Below, in pieces: positions 41,709 through 51,845 of a stretch of 64,000 nt of DNA. Position numbers and translations under genes: made by a program. Source of the stretch: Deltaproteobacteria bacterium UBA5205 (lineage in GTDB: Bacteria; Desulfobacterota; Syntrophorhabdia; Syntrophorhabdales; Syntrophorhabdaceae); assembly GCA_002412715.1 (NCBI GenBank), contig DHVP01000008.1:1-64000 (forward strand), read 5' to 3'. Within the stretch, counting starts at the first letter, position 1. Each line of letters begins with the position of its first letter. Under the pieces are notes generated by a model. The model made no database searches, was not told the DNA's origin, and saw only the letters and a program-made list of their open reading frames with translations.

Positions 41709-43112
41709 GTGAGGCACACAAAGGTGCTGGGTACGCTGATCTTTGTCCTGTGCGCCGGGTTTCTGGCGGTCCTGCGCCCCTTCAGCGGACTGCCGGATCA
41801 GGGTCACTATGTTTGCGCGACAGTTCTCGTTGCCCTGGGCCTGTGGATATTCAGACCGGGGAATGTGCCATACTTTGCGGGGGCGGCGGCTCTTATTTGC
41901 GGGGCGCTGTTTTTCGGTTTGCCGCTCCAGGTTGTAACAAGCGGATTCACAAGTTCAGGTGTCTGGGTACTCATCCCTGCCCTCTATCTCGGATATGCCC
42001 TTGCCAAAACAGGTCTTGGAAAACGGATAGCCTATTTTGTTTTGAAAAGCTTCCGGCCGACCTATTTCACTATTATTGTCAGCTGGTTCATAATCGGGCT
42101 GGTCCTGTCGGCGTTGACTCCATCGATCACGGTGCGCCTTTCCGTCGTTATGCCCATTGCCATGAACCTTGTCGAGGCCTGCAGGCTCGAAGACAGGTCA
42201 CGGGGCTCCGCTCTCATTTGCCTTGTGGCCTGGGGAACAGCCGTTCTGCCTGGTACCGGGTGGTTGACGGGGTCTCTCTGGGGGCCTTTCATGCTGGGGT
42301 TTCTTCCACCGGAAATGAAGCCCCTGGCTACGTTCGACATGTGGTTTAAGATAATGGCGGTGCCATGGTTCATCATAACCATTCTGTTCGTCGGCCTTAT
42401 TTATATCCTGTTGAAACCGAAGGCTCCGCTGGCCATCACACAGGAGACGTTCCGGAAACAGTACCATGCGCTAGGGAAGATCAGCGTGCAGGAGATCGTC
42501 ACCGGTATTATCCTGGCGGGTGCGCTGGCGCTTTTTGCAACGGAACGATACCATCATATCTCGACAGCAGCATGTGCAATGACCGCGGTCCTGGCACTGA
42601 TTCTGTTTCAGGTCATCACATTTACCGAGATTCGAACAGGCGTCAACTGGGATATCATAGTCTTCTTTGGTGTGGTGGTCTCTCTGTCCGGGATCTTTGC
42701 CAAGGCCGAAATATCCGGGTGGATCCAACCTTTCGTAGAGCCCGCGGTTCTTTCGCTGGCGCAAACGCCGCTTACGTTCCTGATCGTGGTAACAGTGGGG
42801 TTTTGGCTGATCCGTTTCATAGATGTGCCGTGGGGGTTTTCCACAATTGCCCTGACGTCCCCGTTGTTTATACCGCTCTTCGTGAACTTCGGTTTGCATC
42901 CGGTACTGGTAAGCGTGGCCGTGATAGCCGCAGGGAACAGCTTATTCCTGGCCTACACACAGCCCTTTATCATGATCAGCGATACGATAACACAATCAAG
43001 GGGCTGGAGCGCCCGTCATGTGGCCCTCGGCGGCGGCGCATATGCTGTTTCTGTCGTCATTTCGATCCTTATCAGTTCCATTTACTGGAAAGCGATTCAT
43101 GTACTTCCGTGA
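41709..43112 (+). CDS. SLC13/DASS-type anion symporter
   Basis: A 467-aa protein with about 11-12 helices. The GTG start follows GGGAGG. 'LSALTPSITVRLSVVMPIAM' resembles the SNT-type region of the divalent-anion:Na+ symporter family, and a second related segment is 'VAVIAAGNSLFLAYTQPFIM'. These move dicarboxylates, citrate or sulfate with Na+. The substrate cannot be read from sequence. Confidence 0.78.
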   Translation: MRHTKVLGTLIFVLCAGFLAVLRPFSGLPDQGHYVCATVLVALGLWIFRPGNVPYFAGAAALICGALFFGLPLQVVTSGFTSSGVWVLIPALYLGYALAKTGLGKRIAYFVLKSFRPTYFTIIVSWFIIGLVLSALTPSITVRLSVVMPIAMNLVEACRLEDRSRGSALICLVAWGTAVLPGTGWLTGSLWGPFMLGFLPPEMKPLATFDMWFKIMAVPWFIITILFVGLIYILLKPKAPLAITQETFRKQYHALGKISVQEIVTGIILAGALALFATERYHHISTAACAMTAVLALILFQVITFTEIRTGVNWDIIVFFGVVVSLSGIFAKAEISGWIQPFVEPAVLSLAQTPLTFLIVVTVGFWLIRFIDVPWGFSTIALTSPLFIPLFVNFGLHPVLVSVAVIAAGNSLFLAYTQPFIMISDTITQSRGWSARHVALGGGAYAVSVVISILISSIYWKAIHVLP

Positions 43113-43212
43113 GTCTACGGACGGGACGGTTCGGAATGCGCAATGGATATTTCTTTATCTCTCAATGAAAAGTCATGTAGAAATCAGGAGATTATCAGGT
43201 TAAAGTAGGACA

Positions 43213-44376
43213 ATGGAACGGTATACCCACCTTAAAGGCAGGGCGCTTCTTTTCCTCCTTTTTATGTTATTCATCTGGTTCGTCAACTTTTCGGCCAGAA
43301 TAGTCTTCTCGCCGATTCTGCCTCTCCTGGAGGACGAGTTCATAGTTAACCATGCACGGGCGAGCGCCATCTTCATATTCATGTCGGCCGGATATGGTAT
43401 CGCCGTTATCGCCTCCGGTCTGCTGGCGGGCAGGATCGGCTACAAGAGGTCGATCGTGGTGTCTCTGGCGCAGTTGAGCCTGACGACATTTCTTATTCCC
43501 CTCGTTCAAAATTTCTTTTTGCTCTACATTTTTTCCTTTGTGCTCGGTTTTTCCGTCGGTTTGTACATACCCGCGGCCATTCCGCTGATCACGGAATACT
43601 ACGCTGAAAAGAACTGGGGCAAGGCTATCGCCATTCATGATATCGGGGCCTCACTCGCCATCTTCGCCACACCTCTCGTTTGCCTTCTTCTTCTCCATTA
43701 TTTCCCCTGGCGCGGGATATTTGTTGTCTACGGGTGCGTCTTCCTTGCCTGTGGGGTCGTCTTCCTTCTTGTCAGCAGCGAGGTAAAAATCTTTAACCCT
43801 CCCCGGGCGATATTCAGGGATATCGTCAGGATACGGTCTCTCTGGGTCATGGCTGTTATCTGGATCTTCGGCGCCGGGTCCAATCTCGGCATTTATTCCA
43901 TCACGCCTCTCTACCTGACAAAGGAACTGGGGCTGAGTATTGATTTTGCCAATACCATCCTGGGTGTATCACGGCTGGCATCGATCGGTGTGGCGGTGGC
44001 GTGCGGCTTTGTCGTTGACAGGTTCAACCTGAGAAAGATCATGTTCTTCATGACGGCGATCACCGGCGTCTTGACCGTTCTTCTCGGTCTGGCGTCCGTC
44101 AGATGCACGGGTGCCGTCCTTTTTCTTCAGGCGCTCTTCGTGACAGGCTTTTTCCCCGTGGGCCTTGTGGCTATTGCAAAAACATTCAGCAGGGAAATGA
44201 GGGGGCTTGCCACGGGAATTATCCTTGCCTTGAGCTTCTTCGCAGGAGGGGGCGTCACGCCCTATCTTCTTGGAGTTTCCGGGGACCTGTACAGTTTCAG
44301 GTTGGGCATTACGATTCTCGGTATACTCACAATACTGGCAAGCGCATTGATCTTTCGTCTGAAAGAACTTAAATGA
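43213..44376 (+). CDS. MFS transporter
   Basis: A 387-aa major-facilitator protein with about 12 helices and 'GLLAGRIGYKRSIVVS' as the loop 2-3 motif. 'LVQNFFLLYIFSFVLGFSVG' and 'SLWVMAVIWIFGAGSNLGIY' are typical helices. Substrate unknown. It lies 100 bases after the DASS gene in the same direction. Confidence 0.83.
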   Translation: MERYTHLKGRALLFLLFMLFIWFVNFSARIVFSPILPLLEDEFIVNHARASAIFIFMSAGYGIAVIASGLLAGRIGYKRSIVVSLAQLSLTTFLIPLVQNFFLLYIFSFVLGFSVGLYIPAAIPLITEYYAEKNWGKAIAIHDIGASLAIFATPLVCLLLLHYFPWRGIFVVYGCVFLACGVVFLLVSSEVKIFNPPRAIFRDIVRIRSLWVMAVIWIFGAGSNLGIYSITPLYLTKELGLSIDFANTILGVSRLASIGVAVACGFVVDRFNLRKIMFFMTAITGVLTVLLGLASVRCTGAVLFLQALFVTGFFPVGLVAIAKTFSREMRGLATGIILALSFFAGGGVTPYLLGVSGDLYSFRLGITILGILTILASALIFRLKELK

Positions 44377-44423
44377 CAGGCTCCCCGTAAATTACGCGAT
44401 AGCGTACAGAGTTGCGCCCGTTT

Positions 44424-44681
44424 TCAACTGTTCAGATGAAGATGCTCTCGCTGGCTTTCGGTCAAGCGAAGACTGTTTGCTATATGCTTGATTATAAAAT
44501 CCTTCAGATCTTCTTCGGTATTTATGTTTGGAAACAGGCTTACGGCCCTCAAAACACTCTCCGTCGTGGGAATACCGTTGATCTTTGCCCTTAAACCGAT
44601 ATCACTGCTCTGCGCGATCGTTTGTTCCAACGTTTTGCGAACTGACCCGCAGATGACAACTTGTCTCGAATAACTAAGCAT
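44424..44681 (-). CDS. Hypothetical 85-aa protein
   Basis: AGGAGG about twelve bases upstream on the minus strand. Helical with no known motif. Occupies half of the ~500-base gap between the MFS gene and the response regulator; the remaining 44682-44892 shows nothing I can support. Confidence 0.45.
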   Translation of the reverse strand: MLSYSRQVVICGSVRKTLEQTIAQSSDIGLRAKINGIPTTESVLRAVSLFPNINTEEDLKDFIIKHIANSLRLTESQREHLHLNS

Positions 44682-44892
44682 GGCTAAGAATACCTCCTGA
44701 TACGCAAAGGTGATTACATCGCAGAGTCCTGTCTGGCCGATGCGCGAGAGATAATATACCCCATGATTGAGGGAATCGCAATGCCCGCCTTAATCTCTGA
44801 ATCTGAACACGGAACCGGAAAATCAATTCTTCCGTCATTCCAGCGCAGGTTGGAGGAGAACTTTAGATACAACGTGAAGAATACGTGTTTTA

Positions 44893-46281
44893 TTACCTTT
44901 TTTTCGCGATTCCGTACTGGCTCATTTTCTTGGTCAGAGTAGGGCGGGAGATCCCGAGAGATTTGCAGGTATTACCGTAATGCCAGTGCATCTCCTGGAG
45001 AACCCGCAGTATCCTGTCTTTTTCCGTTTCTCCCCCTGAGAGCCCTGTCATCGCGGGGCCTTTTTCGTTCGCCAGGGCCGTGTCCGTCTTTCGTGCTTCT
45101 TCGATGAGCGGGGCGACCACGGAATCGAGGATGATACTGCCCTGCGTGTACATCGCTGCCCGGATCAGCATGTTCTCGAGTTCCCTTATGTTGCCCGGCC
45201 AGGGGTATTGGACCATCCTCGAAAGCGCGCGCTTCTCGACCTGATCGATCTTCCTGGCAAGGTCCCTGTTGACCTTCTTGAGGATGTATTCAATGATGAG
45301 CGGGATATCCTCGCTGCGATTCCTGAGCGGCGGAACCTTTATCGCGGCCACATTGAGGCGGTAGAACAGGTCTTCCCGGAATCTTCCCTCCTTCACCATC
45401 AGGGCCAGGTCCCGGTTGGTCGCAGCGATAACGCGGGCGTTGGAATGAATGGACTTCTCCGAGCCGACGCGCTGGAAATCCTTCTGCTGGAGAAAACGCA
45501 GAAGTTTTGTCTGTAATTCCAGCGGGATGTCGCCGATCTCATCGAGAAGGATGGTCCCCTCTCCCGCGAGCTCGAATTTGCCCTTCTTGGCGGATATCGC
45601 CCCGGTGAAGGCCCCCTTCTCATGTCCAAAGAGTTCACTTTCCAGAAGGGTTTCAACGATGGCGGAACAGTTGATCGCGATAAAGGGCTGATCCTTGTAC
45701 GAGCCGTGGTAATGTATGGCCCGAGCCACCAGTTCCTTGCCTGTCCCGGTTTCCCCCTCGATGAGGACAGTTACCCTGTTGCCGGACAGGATCCCTATTG
45801 TCTTGAAAATCTCCTTCATTTCCCTGGTCTTGCCTATGATGTCCCATTCTTCAAATTCGCGGTCGTGACCGACGGTGAGGCCCCCGGCCCTGTTTTTTGA
45901 CAGGTCGACCGCCCGTTGGATTGCCGCCTCGAGATCGTCAACATCGATTGGTTTGGGTATGTATTCGAATGCGCCGAACTTCATTGCCTTGATGGTGGTT
46001 TCCATGTCGTGGAAAGCGGTTACAATGATGATGTGGGGAGGGTTCTTCCTTCCCTTGAGCTCCTTCAATATCTCGAGCCCGCTGGCATCCGGCAGCCGCA
46101 CGTCAAGAACGATCACCTGCGGATCGAAATCGGTCACCTTGGTTAAGCATTCCCGGCCGTCGACGGCACAGCTTATCTCGTATCCTTTCTCGGACAGGTA
46201 CACGTCCAGGAGTTCGAGGGACGAAGGCTCATCGTCCACTATGAGCACCTTCGGGAATGCCTTTCTACCTTCAGTCTTCAT
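44893..46281 (-). CDS. NtrC-family sigma-54-dependent response regulator
   Basis: A 462-aa protein. The receiver domain (~10-125) has phospho-acceptor Asp60 ('VIVLDVRLPDASG'). The AAA+ domain (~150-385) has Walker A 'GETGTGKE', the sigma-54 contact loop 'GAFTGA', and 'ILLDEIGDIPLELQTKLL'. A Fis-type HTH at the C-terminus ('NTCKSLGISRPTLTKKMSQY') binds DNA. It activates sigma-54 promoters when phosphorylated, most likely by the adjacent sensor kinase, two bases upstream. Target genes are not evident. Confidence 0.93.
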   Translation of the reverse strand: MKTEGRKAFPKVLIVDDEPSSLELLDVYLSEKGYEISCAVDGRECLTKVTDFDPQVIVLDVRLPDASGLEILKELKGRKNPPHIIIVTAFHDMETTIKAMKFGAFEYIPKPIDVDDLEAAIQRAVDLSKNRAGGLTVGHDREFEEWDIIGKTREMKEIFKTIGILSGNRVTVLIEGETGTGKELVARAIHYHGSYKDQPFIAINCSAIVETLLESELFGHEKGAFTGAISAKKGKFELAGEGTILLDEIGDIPLELQTKLLRFLQQKDFQRVGSEKSIHSNARVIAATNRDLALMVKEGRFREDLFYRLNVAAIKVPPLRNRSEDIPLIIEYILKKVNRDLARKIDQVEKRALSRMVQYPWPGNIRELENMLIRAAMYTQGSIILDSVVAPLIEEARKTDTALANEKGPAMTGLSGGETEKDRILRVLQEMHWHYGNTCKSLGISRPTLTKKMSQYGIAKKR

Positions 46282-46283
46282 TG

Positions 46284-47813
46284 TTATCTCTCACGACCTT
46301 CACCGACCGGTATGGTGAGAATGACCCGCGTACCGGCGGGCTCGGCCGGGAGAACCTCTATCCTGCCTCCGTGGGCCTCGACGATCTTTTTCGCATTGGC
46401 GAGACCAAGACCTGTTCCCTTCGATTTTCTGCTGAAGAAGGGGTCGAATATGTAGGGCATGTTTTCAGGGTCGATACCATGCCCGTTATCTGTTATGTGA
46501 AGCCTCACGGTCTTTGCCCTGCCCCTGCCGCCTCCGGCGGCGATATCGATCCTGCCTTCGCGGTCCACCGCCTCCACGGCGTTGAGAAGAAGATTGATCA
46601 CAGTCTGTTCCATCTTTTCATGGTCCAGGCTTACAAGAGGCAGCGTGCCGGATATCTTTTTTGTAATGACGATGTCCTTTTCCACGATCCTCGTCTCGAT
46701 CGCATCGAGACAGGAATCGACGAGGGTCGACAGCGAGCCCGGTCGAAGATCGAACTTCATCGGTCTCGCGAAATCGAGCATCTCTGTGACGAGCCTGTTG
46801 AGGCGCCCGACCTCCTGGGCAAGTATTTCAAGACGCCGTCTTTCATTCCCTTTGAAAGTCTGGCTTTTAAGGAGCATCTGGATGCTCATTCTGGCCGCTG
46901 AAAGGGGGTTTCGTATCTCGTGCGCCAGGCTCGTCGTGATCTCGCCGATGTGGGCAAGATGCTCCGCCTCACGGACGCGCTTCTCTATTTCCAATCGCTC
47001 CGTAATGTCGCGGCATATGCCGAGCGCGGCTTTCCGACCGTCATACACGGTGACGACGACCTTGTTCTCGGTGGGCAAAGCCGTTCCAGTCTTATGAAGC
47101 CGCTTATAAACATAGTGTTCCCTGGCCTGCCTGTCCCGTATCCTGCTCCTGTAAGTTCTGCTGACTTCCTCCAGAGATTCCGGTGCCACAAAATCGGTGT
47201 ACGGCCTTCCGATAACCTCTTCCAGGGTGTAACCGTGCATCATCGCGAAGGCCCTGTTCGAAAAAACGATCCTGCCATCCTGATTCACGAAGTATCCGTC
47301 GCGAATCTCCTCGACCAGGGTCCGGTATTTTGCCTCAGACTCCGCGAGCTGCTGCGTCCTGTCCTGTACTTTGACCTCGAGCATCTGGGCGTAGTTGCGT
47401 ATTTCCTGCTCCGAAATGGTCTGGAAGGAGTCGCTGAACCGGTGGATGGTGTAATTAAGGCACAGGCTGACCCGCTCCAGGGCGGCGATAGTTTCCGGCG
47501 CCGATCCTTCCATCTCGGTTACGATGATGGGAATGACCAGAAGCCCGAAGAGTTCGAAGGCTTTCTGTACTTCCGATAACGTAAAACCGGCATCGAACCG
47601 GAATTTCCCTATCTCCTGTGCTACTAAATCAATCCTGGAATAATCATTTCGGACAAGGGCCGCAAAGTAGGCATCAAATGCCGCCGATATCGTCCGGTTA
47701 TACTCATCGACGGGACGCCCGGAATATCGGGGGCTCACTTCGGTGCGAAGCCTGCGGATCCATTCACCGACGATACTGTCACGATGTCTGGTGAGGAGAT
47801 CGCCAAAATCCAT
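46284..47813 (-). CDS. PAS-domain sensor histidine kinase
   Basis: A 509-aa cytoplasmic kinase. An N-terminal RsbRD-like helical domain (~1-150) precedes a PAS domain (~170-290, 'DGRIVFSNRAFAMMHGYTLEEVIGRPY'), the H-box 'SLAHEIRNPLSAARMSIQ', and an HATPase domain with N-, G1- ('DNGHGIDPE') and G2-box ('GTGLGLANAKKIVE'). No membrane segment is seen, so it senses an internal signal. GGGAGGG supports this start over upstream ATGs. Partner of the NtrC-type regulator. Confidence 0.9.
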   Translation of the reverse strand: MDFGDLLTRHRDSIVGEWIRRLRTEVSPRYSGRPVDEYNRTISAAFDAYFAALVRNDYSRIDLVAQEIGKFRFDAGFTLSEVQKAFELFGLLVIPIIVTEMEGSAPETIAALERVSLCLNYTIHRFSDSFQTISEQEIRNYAQMLEVKVQDRTQQLAESEAKYRTLVEEIRDGYFVNQDGRIVFSNRAFAMMHGYTLEEVIGRPYTDFVAPESLEEVSRTYRSRIRDRQAREHYVYKRLHKTGTALPTENKVVVTVYDGRKAALGICRDITERLEIEKRVREAEHLAHIGEITTSLAHEIRNPLSAARMSIQMLLKSQTFKGNERRRLEILAQEVGRLNRLVTEMLDFARPMKFDLRPGSLSTLVDSCLDAIETRIVEKDIVITKKISGTLPLVSLDHEKMEQTVINLLLNAVEAVDREGRIDIAAGGGRGRAKTVRLHITDNGHGIDPENMPYIFDPFFSRKSKGTGLGLANAKKIVEAHGGRIEVLPAEPAGTRVILTIPVGEGRER

Positions 47814-47940
47814 TTTCCCTCCCTGCATCATGTTGCATGACGAGGCATCATGGGGTAGTGCCGTCAATGATGATAACACCGGGTGCATCTTTCGTCAACG
47901 GAGCTTGAACCCGGCGCGTGACAGGTAGATCCGGGCCCTT

Positions 47941-48798
47941 TCAGGAACCTTTCAAAAGGTGGCGGAGGGTCTCGGCCTGCTCGTGATCGAGTGCCTTCCT
48001 TTCGATCGCCATCTCGAGGGCCATCCGTGAAAGAGCCAGGTAGATATCCTTGTGGAGTTCCATGTCCGACATCGCCGCCAGGTGGGAACGAACGGTTTTG
48101 TCATCGCCGCGCACGATGGGGCCTGTCAGTGCTGCAAGCGGCCCCCTGTTCTCTATGTTCTTCATCGTTGCCGTTATGATGGAGAGAAAGGGCTCAAAAT
48201 CGATGTCTATTCGGTTCATAACGCCCGCCCCGGCATACATGAGAGCGGAAAGGAGGTTGCAGACAAACACGGCGGCAAGATGATAGAAGATCTTGTCTTT
48301 TCCCGTGATGGTATAAACCTTCGCCCCGAGGTTTTCGCCGATGAAACTGAGCGTCGCGCGGGCCTTCTCGTCCCCTTCAATAAATATGCTCGTGTCAGGC
48401 AGAACCTCAATGGCGCTTTCAATATCGGGAAAAGTCTGCAGGGGGTGCAGAGATCCCAGGTGGGCTCCTCTGGTATCAAGAGGTGAGAGTATTGACGACG
48501 GATCGGCGCCGGATGTGTGGAAGAAAAGTTTTCCCGTGAGGTCGTCAGTCGATTCACTTATCGCCCGCGCAACGTCGCTGATCGCCCTGTCCTGCGTCGT
48601 AATCGCCACAACGTCGCAGTTCTCGACAACTTTCATGTTGTCGGCGGTATAGAGCATGTCCGTGCCGAGAAATCCACGCGCGGTCTCGAGCGAGGATTGA
48701 AGACCGTCAGAGATCGCTACGACCTCAACCCCGTTGCCCCTGAGGACGTACCCCAGGGATATGCCGACCTTTCCAGCGCCTACGATACCGATCTTCAT
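47941..48798 (-). CDS. DUF2520 / Rossmann-like dehydrogenase-family protein
   Basis: A 285-aa protein with N-terminal NAD(P)-binding 'IGIVGAGKVGISLGYVL' and a C-terminal helical DUF2520 domain ('FYHLAAVFVCNLLSALMYAG'). Related to 6-phosphogluconate-type dehydrogenases and F420 oxidoreductase-like folds. Substrate unknown. Start overlaps the AsmA-like gene's stop (ATGA). Confidence 0.85.
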   Translation of the reverse strand: MKIGIVGAGKVGISLGYVLRGNGVEVVAISDGLQSSLETARGFLGTDMLYTADNMKVVENCDVVAITTQDRAISDVARAISESTDDLTGKLFFHTSGADPSSILSPLDTRGAHLGSLHPLQTFPDIESAIEVLPDTSIFIEGDEKARATLSFIGENLGAKVYTITGKDKIFYHLAAVFVCNLLSALMYAGAGVMNRIDIDFEPFLSIITATMKNIENRGPLAALTGPIVRGDDKTVRSHLAAMSDMELHKDIYLALSRMALEMAIERKALDHEQAETLRHLLKGS

Positions 48799-51700
48799 TT
48801 TGCCTCAAAGACCTCCCTGGGAAATACGAGGATGTTCTTCAGAATCTCCAGTGATTTTGTGCCCACCGTCCCCACGTAGTTCGTATCGATATCGGGATCG
48901 CCAAAGGAACCCGAGACCTTGTACGTAACGTAGAGAAAGCCTTTGTTCTTGTTCTTCAGGATGCTCCTCACGAGAGGGATCTTATCGATCGTCCTGTCGA
49001 GCGCCACGAGAGGCGACACTTCCAGGGTGCCGTTGATGGTCTCCTTGCTGATATCTATGTCGCCGGCCCCCGTGATCACCATGGAAGAACTGTCGAGGAG
49101 AAAATTGGTGGTATGGTAAACCCCTTTGTTAATGGTAAAGGAAGCACCCATCTTTTTGTAGGTCAATCCGTCCTTGCCGAAATCGATCTTGCCCCTTACC
49201 AGGTCGTATACGTTAAGGAGGGCAAAGATCTTCGAGAGAAGTTTCCATCTTTTGATCACCCCGTCCCTGCTGTAAACGGCGGTATCGCCGTTCAGATTGG
49301 CCTTGAAGTCTTTTAGCGTGGTCCCTTCCGATTTGAGGGTACCGTTAATGAAGGCCTCACCGGAGATCTCCTGGGACGTGCCTCCCATGGCGGCCAGAAA
49401 GAGTCCGGCCTTCACCCGGGCCATTCTCCCCGTCGCGTACAAAGAGGGCGCAGCCCCGGAAAGATCCATCATGCCCTTGATGTCCGTCTCGCCGTCGAAT
49501 ATGCGCAGTTTGAGGTCCGATACGTTTATTTTTCGGTCAGTCATGAAGGCGTTTATTTCAAGGTCCTTTGCCGGAATGGAACCGAGGTTAAGGTCTTTGG
49601 CCCTAACCGACAGGTTGCCGCTTGAGCGTGCGAGCACGCCGCTTTTTTGCATGCTCGCTATCCTGAATTCTCCGCCGCTCTTGAAATCCGCCGTATTCAG
49701 CTTGTCCATGCTGACAATGAGGTCGAACTTCGGCTGCTCGAAACCCTTCACCTTCAGAGAGGCATTTCGAAGGACGCTCTGGCCCGTCTTCAGTCCGCTT
49801 ACCGCAACATCGAATTCGTGGCCACGAAAATCGGCTGCAAGGTCAATGTTGCGCATGATCCCGGGAATGCCGGGTATCTTCATGAAGCCTTTTTTCATGG
49901 TGGCGGAACCGACGACCCAGGGAAGCTTCGTGAGGGGGAATACAAGGTCCTTGACAGTCAGGTTGATAAAGACATCTCCGCCTCTGACATCCTCGCCGAA
50001 GTAAAAAAGCGACGCTGCCCGTCCCGTGTCTCTGGCGCGCAGGGAAACCCGGCTGTCAATCTTTCCTTCGCTGGATATCGTGCCGGCGGCCTTGACATGA
50101 ATGATGTCGAGATTTCCCGTCAGATCGTCAACGACAATTTCGCCCGTTTTCTTCCGTGTGAATTTCACCTGGGCCTTGCTGGGAACGCCCTTCGTCTTTC
50201 TCATGAATCCCGGAAAGGCAAAGACGAGATCGTCCATATTGACGTTCCCGTAGGTTCCGATCTGGCCGTCCGCGACGGTAAGGTGGGCATCGACCAGCGC
50301 CTTTCCCGATAGCTTGATGGGCTTGCCTGTGATCCTCCCCATCAGGCCGGCATCCATGTAACCCTTTACGGCGCTCGAAAGGCCCTCGGGACCCCATGTG
50401 CCGCTTAAGGTCACGTTCGTCTCCTTCCCTGTCACAGTGACGGGGTTGAAGGCCAATTCCCGTCCGACCAGCTGAAAGGGACCGTTCACGAGGAAGCCCT
50501 GTCCCCTCCACACAACCTCTGCGTCGTTTATCCTGCCCGAGCCGCCCAGCTTGAGGCCCTTCTCGTTTGCGCTGTCCAATTCTATTGTCCCCTGCGCGAT
50601 GCCCTTCACCACGGAAACATCCTTCATATCCACAAATTCGGCCAGGTGCTGCAGGTCGACGATATACTTGCCCGCCACCTGTATTCGCGGCTTTTTTCCA
50701 AAATCAATGGTGCCCTTGAGACCATAGAAGGTGCTCGCCTTGAAAGAACCCTTTCCCTCGGAAAAGGTCCCCTTGCTCTCTACCACGTTCAACAGACCCG
50801 AGATATCCGTAAGATTCTTGCCCTCATAAGCACCGGTCACGTTCTTCAATTCCAGTTCGGCCTTAAAGGGAGCTTTCTTTTCGTAGGTTATCTTCTTGAT
50901 TTTCAGGTACCCATTCAGGATATACGCCCAGATGTCATATCCCACGTCCTCGACCAGCAGGTATTCCCTGACAGCGCTCATAGGTATGAAACCGGATGTT
51001 ATGTCCAGCCGGGAAAAGACGAAGTTCTTCATCGCTACATCGATCGTAAAGGGCGCAGTGCGATACGCGGTGTCGTAAACGGCTATCTGAACATCGGAAC
51101 CCTTCGAACGGATGGTCGACTTTGCAGTCACCTTATCGACAACAAGGGGTTTCTTGAGCCAGGTGTCCCGTATGGTAAGCCTTGGCGAATCGCACGTGCC
51201 GGTAACCGTTAGCGCTCCGTCATAGAAGGTGAATTCGCCTTTGCCGTTTACGACGCCGCCCAGGATCGGATCTATCTTCTCTAGGCCGAAGGCATCGACC
51301 TCGACGGATCCCTTGACCCGGTGTTTGTTGTTCTCGATGACACTGCCCCCCACCACCCTCACCTTGCCGGCATGATCGGGATCCGTGATGGACGCCACGA
51401 AGAGAAGCGGTTTCTTCGTGTTGATATTCTGGGCAACGATGGATCCGACGACGAGCTTGCGCCCCCCGGCGGTGACGATGCCGTTAGAGACCTCGAGAAG
51501 GCCGACGGAGCCGGAAAAATCCTGCTTTCCCATGTCGATATTGCCGATTACAATATCGAAATCCTTGATCGTGAGCCTTTCAAAATAGAGGCCCCGGGAG
51601 AAGAACATCCGTGCCGTCACCTGACCGACCTTGCCGGAAAGGGCGCCTTTGAACTGCATGTTGCCAAGGCCGATGACTATGGTACCATCGGTGAAAGACA

Positions 51701-51845
51701 TGTTTGCCCGCTCGATCCTGACCACGATACCTGTCGACCTCGTGATAAAATGGGAGATGACGGCGGGTAGGTTATGCGCCGTAATGAAGACCGCAAGAGC
51801 CGCCAGCACAACGCACACTGAAACGAGCACAATGACTTTTTTCAT
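48795..51845 (-). CDS. Large AsmA-like envelope protein
   Basis: A 1016-aa protein with one N-terminal anchor (~residues 4-22) and a very long beta-rich body. The AsmA-like C-terminal region includes 'GSTQEISGEAFINGTLKSEG'-type turns (here around residues 830-860) and 'GDIDISKETINGTLEVSPLV'. Such YhdP/TamB/AsmA relatives bridge inner and outer membranes and carry lipids. A second bridge-type protein besides YdbH in this window. The start overlaps the comF stop. Confidence 0.78.
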   Translation of the reverse strand: MKKVIVLVSVCVVLAALAVFITAHNLPAVISHFITRSTGIVVRIERANMSFTDGTIVIGLGNMQFKGALSGKVGQVTARMFFSRGLYFERLTIKDFDIVIGNIDMGKQDFSGSVGLLEVSNGIVTAGGRKLVVGSIVAQNINTKKPLLFVASITDPDHAGKVRVVGGSVIENNKHRVKGSVEVDAFGLEKIDPILGGVVNGKGEFTFYDGALTVTGTCDSPRLTIRDTWLKKPLVVDKVTAKSTIRSKGSDVQIAVYDTAYRTAPFTIDVAMKNFVFSRLDITSGFIPMSAVREYLLVEDVGYDIWAYILNGYLKIKKITYEKKAPFKAELELKNVTGAYEGKNLTDISGLLNVVESKGTFSEGKGSFKASTFYGLKGTIDFGKKPRIQVAGKYIVDLQHLAEFVDMKDVSVVKGIAQGTIELDSANEKGLKLGGSGRINDAEVVWRGQGFLVNGPFQLVGRELAFNPVTVTGKETNVTLSGTWGPEGLSSAVKGYMDAGLMGRITGKPIKLSGKALVDAHLTVADGQIGTYGNVNMDDLVFAFPGFMRKTKGVPSKAQVKFTRKKTGEIVVDDLTGNLDIIHVKAAGTISSEGKIDSRVSLRARDTGRAASLFYFGEDVRGGDVFINLTVKDLVFPLTKLPWVVGSATMKKGFMKIPGIPGIMRNIDLAADFRGHEFDVAVSGLKTGQSVLRNASLKVKGFEQPKFDLIVSMDKLNTADFKSGGEFRIASMQKSGVLARSSGNLSVRAKDLNLGSIPAKDLEINAFMTDRKINVSDLKLRIFDGETDIKGMMDLSGAAPSLYATGRMARVKAGLFLAAMGGTSQEISGEAFINGTLKSEGTTLKDFKANLNGDTAVYSRDGVIKRWKLLSKIFALLNVYDLVRGKIDFGKDGLTYKKMGASFTINKGVYHTTNFLLDSSSMVITGAGDIDISKETINGTLEVSPLVALDRTIDKIPLVRSILKNKNKGFLYVTYKVSGSFGDPDIDTNYVGTVGTKSLEILKNILVFPREVFEAK